A stretch of DNA of 5,327 bases from Spyradenecus sp045634445 (GTDB lineage: Bacteria > Verrucomicrobiota > Kiritimatiellia > RFP12 > DVOR01): positions 1 through 5,327 of the forward strand of contig JAZRAG010000055.1 in NCBI GenBank assembly GCA_045634445.1, written 5' to 3'. The notes below the pieces were generated by a model. That model searched no databases. It was given only the letters and a program-made list of their open reading frames with translations, and was not told the origin of the DNA. Shown piece by piece: positions 1 through 5,327 of this stretch. Positions within the stretch are counted from its first letter, which is position 1; each line of letters opens with the position of its first letter. Made by a program: the position numbers and the translations under genes.

Positions 1-47
1 GCCGAGGGGCAAGCGGAGTAAGAGATAGCGTTCTTGCGTTAAAACTG

Positions 48-67
48 GCAGTCCTTTTCGCAGTCCT
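48..67 (+). repeat. 8-bp direct repeat GCAGTCCT, two copies
   Basis: GCAGTCCT occurs at 48-55 and again at 60-67, a period of 12 bases. It lies in the noncoding leader just left of the first hairpin. Two copies of eight bases could be chance or a small regulator-binding direct repeat. No known operator is recognised. Confidence 0.3.
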
Positions 68-82
68 GCGCTCGCAGAGCGC
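68..82 (+). repeat. Perfect hairpin, 6-bp stem with GCA loop
   Basis: GCGCTC at 68-73 pairs fully with GAGCGC at 77-82 around the three-base loop GCA. An overlapping alternative fold exists: GCTCGCAG at 70-77 can pair with CTGCG-G-AGC at 84-92 with one bulged G. The two folds exclude each other. No T-run follows, so this is not a simple terminator. It is the first of three triloop hairpins in the leader. Its function is unknown; it could be a structured 3' end of an upstream transcript or a small dispersed repeat. Confidence 0.5.
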
Positions 83-96
83 CCTGCGGAGCACCC

Positions 97-113
97 TTCT
101 GTGTTTTCTGTGT
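97..113 (+). repeat. Tandem TTCTGTGT repeat, about two units
   Basis: TTCTGTGT is at 97-104 and again at 106-113, a 9-base period, in a G/T-rich tract that continues to about 117. On the other strand it reads as ACACAGAA units. From memory, similar CACAGAA-rich tracts occur between genes in several bacterial phyla, but I cannot check that here. It does not code in any convincing way. Confidence 0.4.
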
Positions 114-117
114 GTTT

Positions 118-147
118 CCCTAGCACTTCGTGCTCGGGCGCATTTTT
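118..147 (+). terminator. Hairpin followed by T-run; possible weak terminator of an upstream gene
   Basis: AGCAC at 122-126 pairs with GTGCT at 130-134 around the loop TTC. After one T-C mismatch the stem extends with CCC (118-120) against GGG (136-138). A run of five T follows at 143-147, four bases after the stem. The shape fits a weak rho-independent terminator for a + strand gene lying left of this window. The spacing between stem and T-run is not ideal, so it may be only a structural repeat. Confidence 0.4.
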
Positions 148-159
148 ATGGTTCTTTTT

Positions 160-180
160 AGCGGCGTAGCCGCTCGTTTT
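160..180 (+). terminator. Perfect hairpin with GTA loop and short T-run
   Basis: AGCGGC at 160-165 pairs perfectly with GCCGCT at 169-174 around the loop GTA, followed by CGTTTT at 175-180. It could end upstream transcription just before the promoter of the first gene. It sits where the -35 region of that promoter would be, so it may instead be a symmetrical protein-binding site. The T-run is short, which weakens the terminator reading. Confidence 0.35.
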
Positions 181-181
181 G

Positions 182-190
182 TGGTAAAAT
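182..190 (+). promoter_or_regulatory. Candidate extended -10 promoter of the four-gene operon
   Basis: TGGTAAAAT matches the extended -10 pattern TGnTATAAT with one mismatch in the hexamer (TAAAAT). No good -35 box lies 16-18 bases upstream, where the hairpin stem sits; extended -10 promoters often tolerate this. Transcription would start near 196-198 and leave a leader of about 30 bases before the ATG at 226. This is the only promoter-like site seen, and all downstream gaps are too short for another obvious one. Confidence 0.4.
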
Positions 191-214
191 AAGGTGGTTC
201 TTTTATCCAACTCT

Positions 215-220
215 AAGGAG
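215..220 (+). promoter_or_regulatory. Ribosome binding site AAGGAG that fixes the start of the PurF-like gene
   Basis: AAGGAG ends five bases before the ATG at 226. An in-frame GTG at 220 overlaps the last base of this site and so cannot be the start it serves. The ATG also gives the family's expected N-terminus, with residue 2 at the position of the usual catalytic cysteine. Confidence 0.85.
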
Positions 221-225
221 TGATT

Positions 226-1713
226 ATGGGCGGATTTTTTGGCGTCGTCGCAGAACAAGGGTGCGTATCCGATGTTTATTTCGGTACGGACTACCATTCG
301 CATATGGGTACCGTGCGCGGCGGTATGGCATTTTTTGCGGGTAACACCTTTCATCGTTCCATCCACAATATCCAAAATACGCAGTTTAGAACGTGTTTTG
401 AACGCGCCGCAAAGCGTTTTGCTGGCTTGAATCCCAATTACGGCATTGGCGTGATTAGTGACCATGATGACCAACCCATCTTGGTGCGTTCGCATTTAGG
501 CATGTACGCACTTGTGATGGTGGGCTTGGTGACGAATCTCGCCGAAATCGTTGAGGAATTGGAACAAGAACGCAATACGCATTTTTGTGAATTGGGCAAG
601 GATGGCGAAATTAATGCGCTTGAAGTTGTTGCGGTTTTGATTAATACGCGTGACACGATTGAAGAGGGCATCCGCTACGCTCAAGAACGCATTGAGGGCT
701 CAGCCTCCATCATGGTCTTGTCCGCGAAGGGCGTTTTGTATGCCGCGCGTGACCGCTTCGGCCGTACGCCGATTGTCTTGGGCCAAAAGGAAGATGGCGC
801 TTACGCCGTGACGATGGAAACGGCCGCCTTCCCGAATTTGGGCTACCGCCGTGTTCGCGATTTGGCAGCAGGTGAAATTGTGGCCATCTCGCTTGATGGC
901 GTCAAGACGGTGATGGAAGGTCACGAAGAGTCTGCGATCTGCGGTTTCTTGTTCATCTACTACGGCTATCCTGCCAGCACCTACGAAGGCGCAGGGGTGG
1001 AACGTTCCCGTTATCGCAATGGCGCCTATTTGGCACACCAACTCCCCGTCGATGCAGACCATGTCGCTGGCATTCCAGACTCGGGTGTGGCGCACGGCTT
1101 AGGTTATGCCTTTGAAAGCGGCATTCGCTACGCACGTCCCTTTGTGAAGTACACCCCGACCTGGCCGCGCAGCTTCATGCCGCCAGACCAGAGCTTGCGT
1201 CAGAAGATTGCCAACATGAAGTTGCTGCCCGTTCCCGAACTCATCGAGGGCAAGCGCTTAATCTTCTGCGATGACTCCATTGTGCGCGGTACGCAGTTGC
1301 GCAACCAAGTGGGCCGTTTGTATGATGCTGGTGCGAAGGAAGTGCATGTGCGCATTGCTTGCCCGCCATTGCTCTATAAGTGCAAATTCTTAACCTTCTC
1401 TCGCACCGAAAGTGTGATGGACTTGGTGACGCGTCGTATCATCCTTGAAATGGATGGCCCTGATGCCGATATCGAAAGTTATCGCGACCCCGATGGCGAA
1501 CCCTACAAGCGCATGGTGGAAGAGATGCGTCGCCGCTTGAATATGACCTCGTTGGCCTTCCAACGCGTGGAAGATGTCGTTAAGGCGATTGGCATTGGCA
1601 ATAAAGTCTGCACCTACTGCTGGACGGGTGAGGATATCTCCCTCAAGGGTAAGGGCGGCTGTAAGGGCCACTGCGCATGCTGCGGCGATGTGTGCGCCAT
1701 GCGTCAAAAGTAA
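226..1713 (+). CDS. PurF-like amidophosphoribosyltransferase homologue with a degenerate glutaminase site
   Basis: The protein has 495 residues, close to the usual PurF length. PurF makes phosphoribosylamine from PRPP and glutamine in the cytoplasm, the first step of purine synthesis. The C-terminal phosphoribosyltransferase half looks intact: PDSG at 284-287, a GRTFI-like segment at 314-318, PDQSLR at 320-325, and the PRPP loop DDSIVRG at 349-355. The four cysteines that hold the 4Fe-4S cluster in Bacillus-type PurF have counterparts at C239, C386, C462 and C465. The N-terminal Ntn glutaminase half is broken at its active site. The nucleophile Cys after Met is Gly2, the HVRYST Arg is Ser78, the HNGN Asn is Val99, and the SDTE Asp is Ala131. 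Five further cysteines lie at 479-490. It may use free ammonia, take nitrogen from a partner, or have another PRPP-linked role. I recall similar MGGFFG proteins in Bacteroidota and relatives but cannot confirm this. Homology is certain; the reaction is not. A normal purF may exist elsewhere in the genome. Confidence 0.85.
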   Translation: MGGFFGVVAEQGCVSDVYFGTDYHSHMGTVRGGMAFFAGNTFHRSIHNIQNTQFRTCFERAAKRFAGLNPNYGIGVISDHDDQPILVRSHLGMYALVMVGLVTNLAEIVEELEQERNTHFCELGKDGEINALEVVAVLINTRDTIEEGIRYAQERIEGSASIMVLSAKGVLYAARDRFGRTPIVLGQKEDGAYAVTMETAAFPNLGYRRVRDLAAGEIVAISLDGVKTVMEGHEESAICGFLFIYYGYPASTYEGAGVERSRYRNGAYLAHQLPVDADHVAGIPDSGVAHGLGYAFESGIRYARPFVKYTPTWPRSFMPPDQSLRQKIANMKLLPVPELIEGKRLIFCDDSIVRGTQLRNQVGRLYDAGAKEVHVRIACPPLLYKCKFLTFSRTESVMDLVTRRIILEMDGPDADIESYRDPDGEPYKRMVEEMRRRLNMTSLAFQRVEDVVKAIGIGNKVCTYCWTGEDISLKGKGGCKGHCACCGDVCAMRQK

Positions 1714-1719
1714 AGGCTT

Positions 1720-1723
1720 GAGG
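1720..1723 (+). promoter_or_regulatory. Ribosome binding site GAGG supporting the GTG start of lpxK
   Basis: GAGG lies seven bases before the GTG at 1731, inside the 17-base gap after the preceding stop codon. No ATG or other start is better placed before the conserved region, so GTG is accepted as the start. Confidence 0.7.
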
Positions 1724-1730
1724 TGCGCTC

Positions 1731-2930
1731 GTGGCGAAGAAGAGCAAGGTCCGTATTGTTGAGCAACTCGAAAGTTACGTCATCCCGCTGATTCAGCAGG
1801 AGGGCGCAGACCAGCACGTAACGGCCTTTTGGCCGAAGGTGCTCCTCGGGTTTTTGAAGGGCGTTTCAAAGATCTTCGGCGCAGTCGTGTGGTTGCGCAT
1901 GCGTTTCTTTGCCATTGGCGTGATGCGTCGCTATCCGCTCGGATGCCAAGTCATCAGCGTGGGCAACGTCACTGCTGGCGGTACAGGTAAAACCCCCGTA
2001 GTGGAAATCTTTGCGCGTGAATTGACGCGTCAAGGGCGCAAGGTCGCCATTTTGTCGCGCGGTTATCGTCGTAAGGAAAAGCCCTTTTTGCAACGCCTCT
2101 TCTCGGAAAAGATTGACCCACCGCTTGAAGTGAGCGATGGCCGCCACGTGCTCTTAGACTCTGAAACTGGCGGTGACGAACCCTACATGCTCGCGAGCAA
2201 TTTGCCGGGCGTCGTCGTCTTGGTGGATCGTGACCGTGTGAAATCGGGCCGCCACGCCATTAAGAAATTTGGGTGCGACACCTTAATCTTGGACGATGGC
2301 TTCCAGTATCACAAGTTGAAACACTCGCATGACATTGTCTTAGTGGATAAGACGAACCCCTTCGGCAATGGCAACCTCCTCCCGCGTGGCGTTTTGCGTG
2401 AACGCGTCCAGAATATCAAACGCGCAGACTTCATCTTCATCACGAAGAGCGATGGCAATTCTGCCCAACTCCGCAAGCGCTTGAATGAATTGAATCACCA
2501 CGCTGAAATCATTGAATGTTGCCACGCGCCGAAGCGTTTGAAGAATGTCTATGCGCAGGGCGATGAGGAGTTGACGTGGTTGAAGGGGAAGCGCATTTTG
2601 GCCCTTTCGGGTATCGCTGTGCCACAGAGTTTTGAAAACTTCTTGAAGCGTTACGGTGCAGAATTGGTGGAATGTGTGCGTTATGCTGACCACCACCGCT
2701 ATGCCACTCAGGAAGTCATCAACGTGGTCAACCGTGCCGCAGATTTGGGATGTGACGCCATGGTCACCACTGAAAAGGACGCCGTACGCTTCCCCAAACT
2801 CTCCACGACAGCCGTGCCAGTCTACTACTTGCGCATTGAAATTGAAATCTTGCGTGGCGCAATTAACTTCCATGAAGCGGTGAGCCACATCTGCGGTAAA
2901 AAGAATACCTGGATGCCTGACCAACACTAA
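1731..2930 (+). CDS. lpxK: Tetraacyldisaccharide 4'-kinase LpxK (lipid A synthesis)
   Basis: LpxK phosphorylates the 4' position of the tetraacyl-disaccharide precursor with ATP, giving lipid IVA at the inner face of the inner membrane. The 399-residue protein carries the family's signatures in order. A hydrophobic membrane-associating helix lies at about 36-64, and the Walker A loop GNVTAGGTGKTP at 78-89. SRGYRRK is at 109-115, GDEP at 148-151, and DRDRVKSG at 166-173. LILDDGFQYHKLK is at 185-197, NPFGNGNLLPRGVLRE at 209-224, the ADHHRY segment with the conserved histidine at 319-324, and TTEKDAVRFP at 346-355. It is longer than E. coli LpxK (about 328 residues). The extra length is in a roughly 35-residue N-terminal extension before the helix and in a longer stretch between SRGY and GDEP. 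GTG start, 17 bases after the PurF-like gene and 15 bases before murJ. A neighbouring lipid II flippase fits a shared role in envelope building. The assignment is secure. Confidence 0.96.
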   Translation: MAKKSKVRIVEQLESYVIPLIQQEGADQHVTAFWPKVLLGFLKGVSKIFGAVVWLRMRFFAIGVMRRYPLGCQVISVGNVTAGGTGKTPVVEIFARELTRQGRKVAILSRGYRRKEKPFLQRLFSEKIDPPLEVSDGRHVLLDSETGGDEPYMLASNLPGVVVLVDRDRVKSGRHAIKKFGCDTLILDDGFQYHKLKHSHDIVLVDKTNPFGNGNLLPRGVLRERVQNIKRADFIFITKSDGNSAQLRKRLNELNHHAEIIECCHAPKRLKNVYAQGDEELTWLKGKRILALSGIAVPQSFENFLKRYGAELVECVRYADHHRYATQEVINVVNRAADLGCDAMVTTEKDAVRFPKLSTTAVPVYYLRIEIEILRGAINFHEAVSHICGKKNTWMPDQH

Positions 2931-2932
2931 TT

Positions 2933-2936
2933 GGAG
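2933..2936 (+). promoter_or_regulatory. Ribosome binding site GGAG that fixes the murJ start
   Basis: GGAG lies nine bases before the ATG at 2946. A TTG at 2931, directly after the lpxK stop codon, opens the same frame but would sit upstream of this site. Starting at the ATG also puts the protein in exact ungapped register with E. coli MurJ from residue 1. Confidence 0.8.
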
Positions 2937-2945
2937 TTCGCCAAC

Positions 2946-4502
2946 ATGAAACTTTTGGGCAAGGTCGGCATTGTAAGCGCCATGACAGGCATCAGTCGCG
3001 TCTTTGGACTGGTGCGTGAAATGTTGATGGCGCACTTCTTCGGCACCACCACCCTGCAGAGTGCCTTTGTCATTGCCTTTCGTATCCCCAACCTCTTCCG
3101 TCGCCTCTTCGGTGAAGGCGCCTTAGGTGCCGCCTTTATTCCCATCTTTGCCGAAATCGAACGCACCGAGGGGCGCGAACAGGCCCAATTGTTCTTCGCC
3201 CGTGTGATGGGCTTACTGCTCTGCGTCTTGGGCCTCCTCGTGGGTTTAGGCATCTTAGCAACGTGGGCCGTGGAGGGCTATTGCGATGAGACTTCGCGTT
3301 GGAGCGAAGCGATGCCCCTCATGCGGATAATGTTGCCGTACGCCTTGCTCATCTGCATCGTCGCAATCGTCTCAGCCGTGCTCAATGTGCGTGACCGCTT
3401 TGCCATTGCCTCGCTTACCCCCGTGGTTTTAAATATCGTCTGGATTGGCGTCCTCGCGTGCATCTGCCCCTTCTTGCCAGCTGAGGGCTATTGGCGCATC
3501 GGCACCGTCTGCTGGGGCATCTTAATCGCTGGCGCCGCACAAATCTTTTTCCAACTCCCCGAACTGAAACGCGTCGGCTTCCACTTGCGCTTCTGCTTCA
3601 CAGGGTGGCGTGCCGCCCCGCACTTACGGAAGGTCTTGTTGCAGATGGGCCCCGCTTCGTTTGGTATCGCCCTCGCCCAAATCAACATCTGTATGGATGG
3701 TTGGTTGGCCTTCTATGGGGCCACATGGGCGCCTTCTGCCTTGGAATACGCTGACCGCATTATCTACTTGCCTTTGGGCCTCTTCGGTACGGCCTTTGCA
3801 ACCGTTCTCTTGCCCACCTATAGCCGCCAGGTGGCCGCCGAAAATATCACTGAGATGGTTTCTACGCTCGAACACTCCTTGCGCACCCTCGCCGTTGTGA
3901 TGGCGCCAATGGTGGTGGGCTTGATTGTCTTGGCCGAACCCATCGTTGCGGTGATTTACCAACGCGGTCTCTTCGATGCGCAGTCGGTCGAATGGACGAT
4001 GCGTGCCGTCATCGCTTACGCCCCTGGCTTGCTCGTCTTCTCTGCCGCAAAGACCGTCGTCCCCATCTTCTACGCCTTTAAGGATTTGAAGACGCCTGTC
4101 TACGTTGCATCCTGGTGTATCTTAGGCAACTTCACCCTCAATGTCCTCTCGGTCATCTGCTTGCCTGAGGGATGGCGTCACGCAGGGATCGCCGCAAGCA
4201 CTTGTATTAACTCCTTGGTTAATACCGTCATCTTGCTCGCGATTTTGCGTCGCCGTGGCATCCCAATCCAACTCTGGGGCCTTTGCCCCGTCACGGCGAA
4301 GACCTTAATCGCCGCCGCACTGATGGGTGCCGCCGCGTACTTTTCCTTTGACTATTTGGTGCAGGTGCTCCCCAAATGGATTGCCCTCTTTACGGCCATC
4401 GCGGTCGGCGGATGCACCTATTTCCCCGCAGTTGCGCTCTTGGCGCCCAACGCTTTACGCGAGGTCTTGAGCGATTTTAAGTTCCGCCGGAAGCGTCGGT
4501 AA
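2946..4502 (+). CDS. murJ: Lipid II flippase MurJ (MviN)
   Basis: MurJ moves the peptidoglycan precursor lipid II from the cytoplasmic to the periplasmic face of the inner membrane. The 518-residue product matches E. coli MurJ (511) in length and is hydrophobic along its whole length, as expected for about 14 membrane helices. The N-terminus aligns without gaps: SRVFG at 17-21 and AFRIPNLFRRLFGEGA at 44-59. The essential arginines at 18, 24 and 52 are therefore present, and Arg271 in YADRIIYLP (268-276) corresponds to E. coli Arg270. QMGPA at 233-237 and the GLFGTAFATVLLP segment at 278-290 are also typical. Two acidic residues important in E. coli are absent: Asp39 is Ser39 and Glu273 is Tyr274. 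The C-terminus ends in a basic tail, FRRKRR. ATG start, 15 bases after lpxK and 21 bases before the queH fusion, so probably co-transcribed. Membership of the family is secure; the changed acidic residues bear on mechanism, not identity. Confidence 0.95.
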   Translation: MKLLGKVGIVSAMTGISRVFGLVREMLMAHFFGTTTLQSAFVIAFRIPNLFRRLFGEGALGAAFIPIFAEIERTEGREQAQLFFARVMGLLLCVLGLLVGLGILATWAVEGYCDETSRWSEAMPLMRIMLPYALLICIVAIVSAVLNVRDRFAIASLTPVVLNIVWIGVLACICPFLPAEGYWRIGTVCWGILIAGAAQIFFQLPELKRVGFHLRFCFTGWRAAPHLRKVLLQMGPASFGIALAQINICMDGWLAFYGATWAPSALEYADRIIYLPLGLFGTAFATVLLPTYSRQVAAENITEMVSTLEHSLRTLAVVMAPMVVGLIVLAEPIVAVIYQRGLFDAQSVEWTMRAVIAYAPGLLVFSAAKTVVPIFYAFKDLKTPVYVASWCILGNFTLNVLSVICLPEGWRHAGIAASTCINSLVNTVILLAILRRRGIPIQLWGLCPVTAKTLIAAALMGAAAYFSFDYLVQVLPKWIALFTAIAVGGCTYFPAVALLAPNALREVLSDFKFRRKRR

Positions 4503-4509
4503 CCCAAAG

Positions 4510-4513
4510 AGGA
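4510..4513 (+). promoter_or_regulatory. Ribosome binding site AGGA of the queH fusion gene
   Basis: AGGA sits within the purine-rich stretch AGAGGAAG at 4508-4515, ten bases before the ATG at 4524, inside the 21-base gap after the murJ stop codon. There is no terminator-like hairpin in the gap. Confidence 0.65.
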
Positions 4514-4523
4514 AGCATCGCAG

Positions 4524-5327
4524 ATGAGTGGTGAAAAAGGGCGAATCCTCCTTCATACGTGCTGTGGCGTTTGTGCGTCACATTGCATTCGTGTATTGAA
4601 GGCAGATGGGTGGGAACCCGTGCTCTTTTTCTCCAATTTCAACATCGCGCCCCATCGCGAGTATCTGCGTCGTCGTGCAGCAGCGGTGGCCTTAGCTCGC
4701 GCAGAGGGCATTGCGTTTGAAGAGGATTTACCCAATCACGCAGAATGGCAGGTCGCCGTAGCAGAGGGGTACGAAGCCTGTGAAGAGGGTGGGGCACGCT
4801 GTGCACGCTGCTTCCGCTTTTCTCTCCAACGCGCCTTCGACGCCCTTGAACGTCTCAATTGCGTAGCCTTCACCACAAGTCTTTCGGTCTCTCCGCACAA
4901 ACGTAGCCAAGTCTTACACGCGATCGGTAAGGAGATCGGTGGCGAACGCTTCATCTCCTACGACTTTAAGAAGCAGAATGGCTTCCAACACTCCAATCGC
5001 CTCGCCGCAGAACTCGGCCTTTATCGTCAGATTTACTGTGGATGCGAGTATTCCATTCGCCATAAAGCACCCTTCCGCACCGTCATTTTAGGCATGGGTT
5101 ACCGTGGACGCGTCTATGCGCAGTGGGCAATTGAACACCCAAAAGACATTCACATCGTCGCAATCGCCGAACCCGATCCCGCGGTGCGTGAAACTTGGGC
5201 AAAGAAACTCAACCTCCCGCCTGAAGCCGCCGTGGCGAGTTGGGAAGAGGCATTAGAGATTGGCGAACCCGAAGCCGCGATTATTACCCTTCCAGACCGT
5301 TTACACACGCCTGTGGCATTGCAGGCG
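4524..5327 (+). CDS. queH: QueH epoxyqueuosine reductase fused to a Gfo/Idh/MocA-type NAD(P)-binding domain (3' end missing)
   Basis: The frame is open for 268 codons to the window edge with no stop. Residues 8-178 are a complete QueH (DUF208) domain. QueH reduces epoxyqueuosine to queuosine at the wobble base of tRNAs with GUN anticodons. Its metal-binding cysteines are all visible: HTCCGVC at 11-17, RCARC at 92-96 and YCGC at 171-174. Other family segments are SNFNIAP at 37-43, TTSLSVSPHKR at 117-127, DFKKQNGF at 147-154 and GLYRQ at 165-169. After a linker of only about six residues, a Rossmann domain begins at 185. It has GMGYRG at 190-195, an acidic β2 end at Glu216 (AIAEPD) and PDRLH at 257-261, the pattern of Gfo/Idh/MocA dehydrogenases. 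QueH proteins usually stop soon after the YCGC motif. No ATG, GTG or TTG precedes the Rossmann strand that could start a separate gene; the ATG at 5094 lies inside GMGYRG. The substrate of the second domain is unknown, and its catalytic region lies beyond the window. Confidence 0.88.
   Translation, partial: MSGEKGRILLHTCCGVCASHCIRVLKADGWEPVLFFSNFNIAPHREYLRRRAAAVALARAEGIAFEEDLPNHAEWQVAVAEGYEACEEGGARCARCFRFSLQRAFDALERLNCVAFTTSLSVSPHKRSQVLHAIGKEIGGERFISYDFKKQNGFQHSNRLAAELGLYRQIYCGCEYSIRHKAPFRTVILGMGYRGRVYAQWAIEHPKDIHIVAIAEPDPAVRETWAKKLNLPPEAAVASWEEALEIGEPEAAIITLPDRLHTPVALQA

Noticed and set aside
3..160. Open + strand frame through the leader, about 52 codons
   Set aside because: It runs through hairpins and simple repeats, has no recognisable motif, and its upstream start is outside the window. 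The first 27 bases could be the tail of an upstream gene in another frame, but nothing decides this.
220..225. GTG at 220 as the start of the PurF-like gene
   Set aside because: It overlaps the last base of the AAGGAG ribosome site; the ATG at 226 is correctly spaced and gives the family N-terminus.
1..225. tRNA, riboswitch or CRISPR array in the leader
   Set aside because: No cloverleaf, no known riboswitch core and no spaced repeats of CRISPR type are visible; only short hairpins and small repeats.
700..1095. Minus-strand open frame of 131 codons inside the PurF-like gene
   Set aside because: It is opposite a conserved coding region and shows no family motif or supporting context.
2931..2945. 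TTG at 2931 as the murJ start
   Set aside because: It lies upstream of the GGAG site that serves the ATG at 2946, and the ATG start aligns exactly with E. coli MurJ.
2340..3035. Minus-strand open frame of 231 codons across the lpxK-murJ junction
   Set aside because: It lies opposite strongly conserved LpxK and MurJ motifs, has no recognisable domain, and is best explained as a shadow frame.
5094..5327. ATG at 5094 as the start of a separate oxidoreductase gene
   Set aside because: It falls inside the GMGYRG nucleotide-binding motif, would remove the first Rossmann strand, and has no ribosome site.

Overview
The window reads as part of a Gram-negative bacterial chromosome carrying four genes, all on the + strand and tightly packed. 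LpxK makes lipid A, so the organism builds a lipopolysaccharide outer membrane. MurJ shows that it builds peptidoglycan. Every start has a good Shine-Dalgarno sequence, which argues against a typical Bacteroidota. The LpxK reading style (an N-terminal extension, then a long stretch before GDEP) and the PurF-like protein beginning MGGFFG remind me of the Verrucomicrobiota/Kiritimatiellota/Lentisphaerota group. That placement comes from memory of the families and is only moderately confident.

Positions 1-225 are a noncoding leader. They contain three small perfect hairpins with three-base loops, an 8-bp direct repeat, a tandem TTCTGTG-type repeat, and a plausible extended -10 promoter just before the first gene. 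The first gene (226-1713) is homologous to amidophosphoribosyltransferase (PurF), but its glutaminase half has lost the catalytic cysteine and three other active-site residues. The phosphoribosyltransferase half and the four iron-sulfur ligands are kept, and an extra cysteine-rich tail follows. Next come lpxK (1731-2930), the lipid A 4'-kinase, and murJ (2946-4502), the lipid II flippase. Last is an open reading frame from 4524 that runs off the right edge. It joins a complete QueH epoxyqueuosine reductase domain to a Gfo/Idh/MocA-type NAD(P)-binding domain in one frame.

The gaps between genes are 17, 15 and 21 bases, each holding a ribosome binding site and no terminator, so the four genes are probably one transcription unit. 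LpxK and MurJ share the envelope-assembly theme. The PurF-like protein and the QueH fusion are iron-sulfur proteins (or predicted so) of nucleotide and tRNA metabolism with no obvious link to the envelope. The two most unusual items are the PurF homologue with a dead glutaminase site and the QueH-oxidoreductase fusion.
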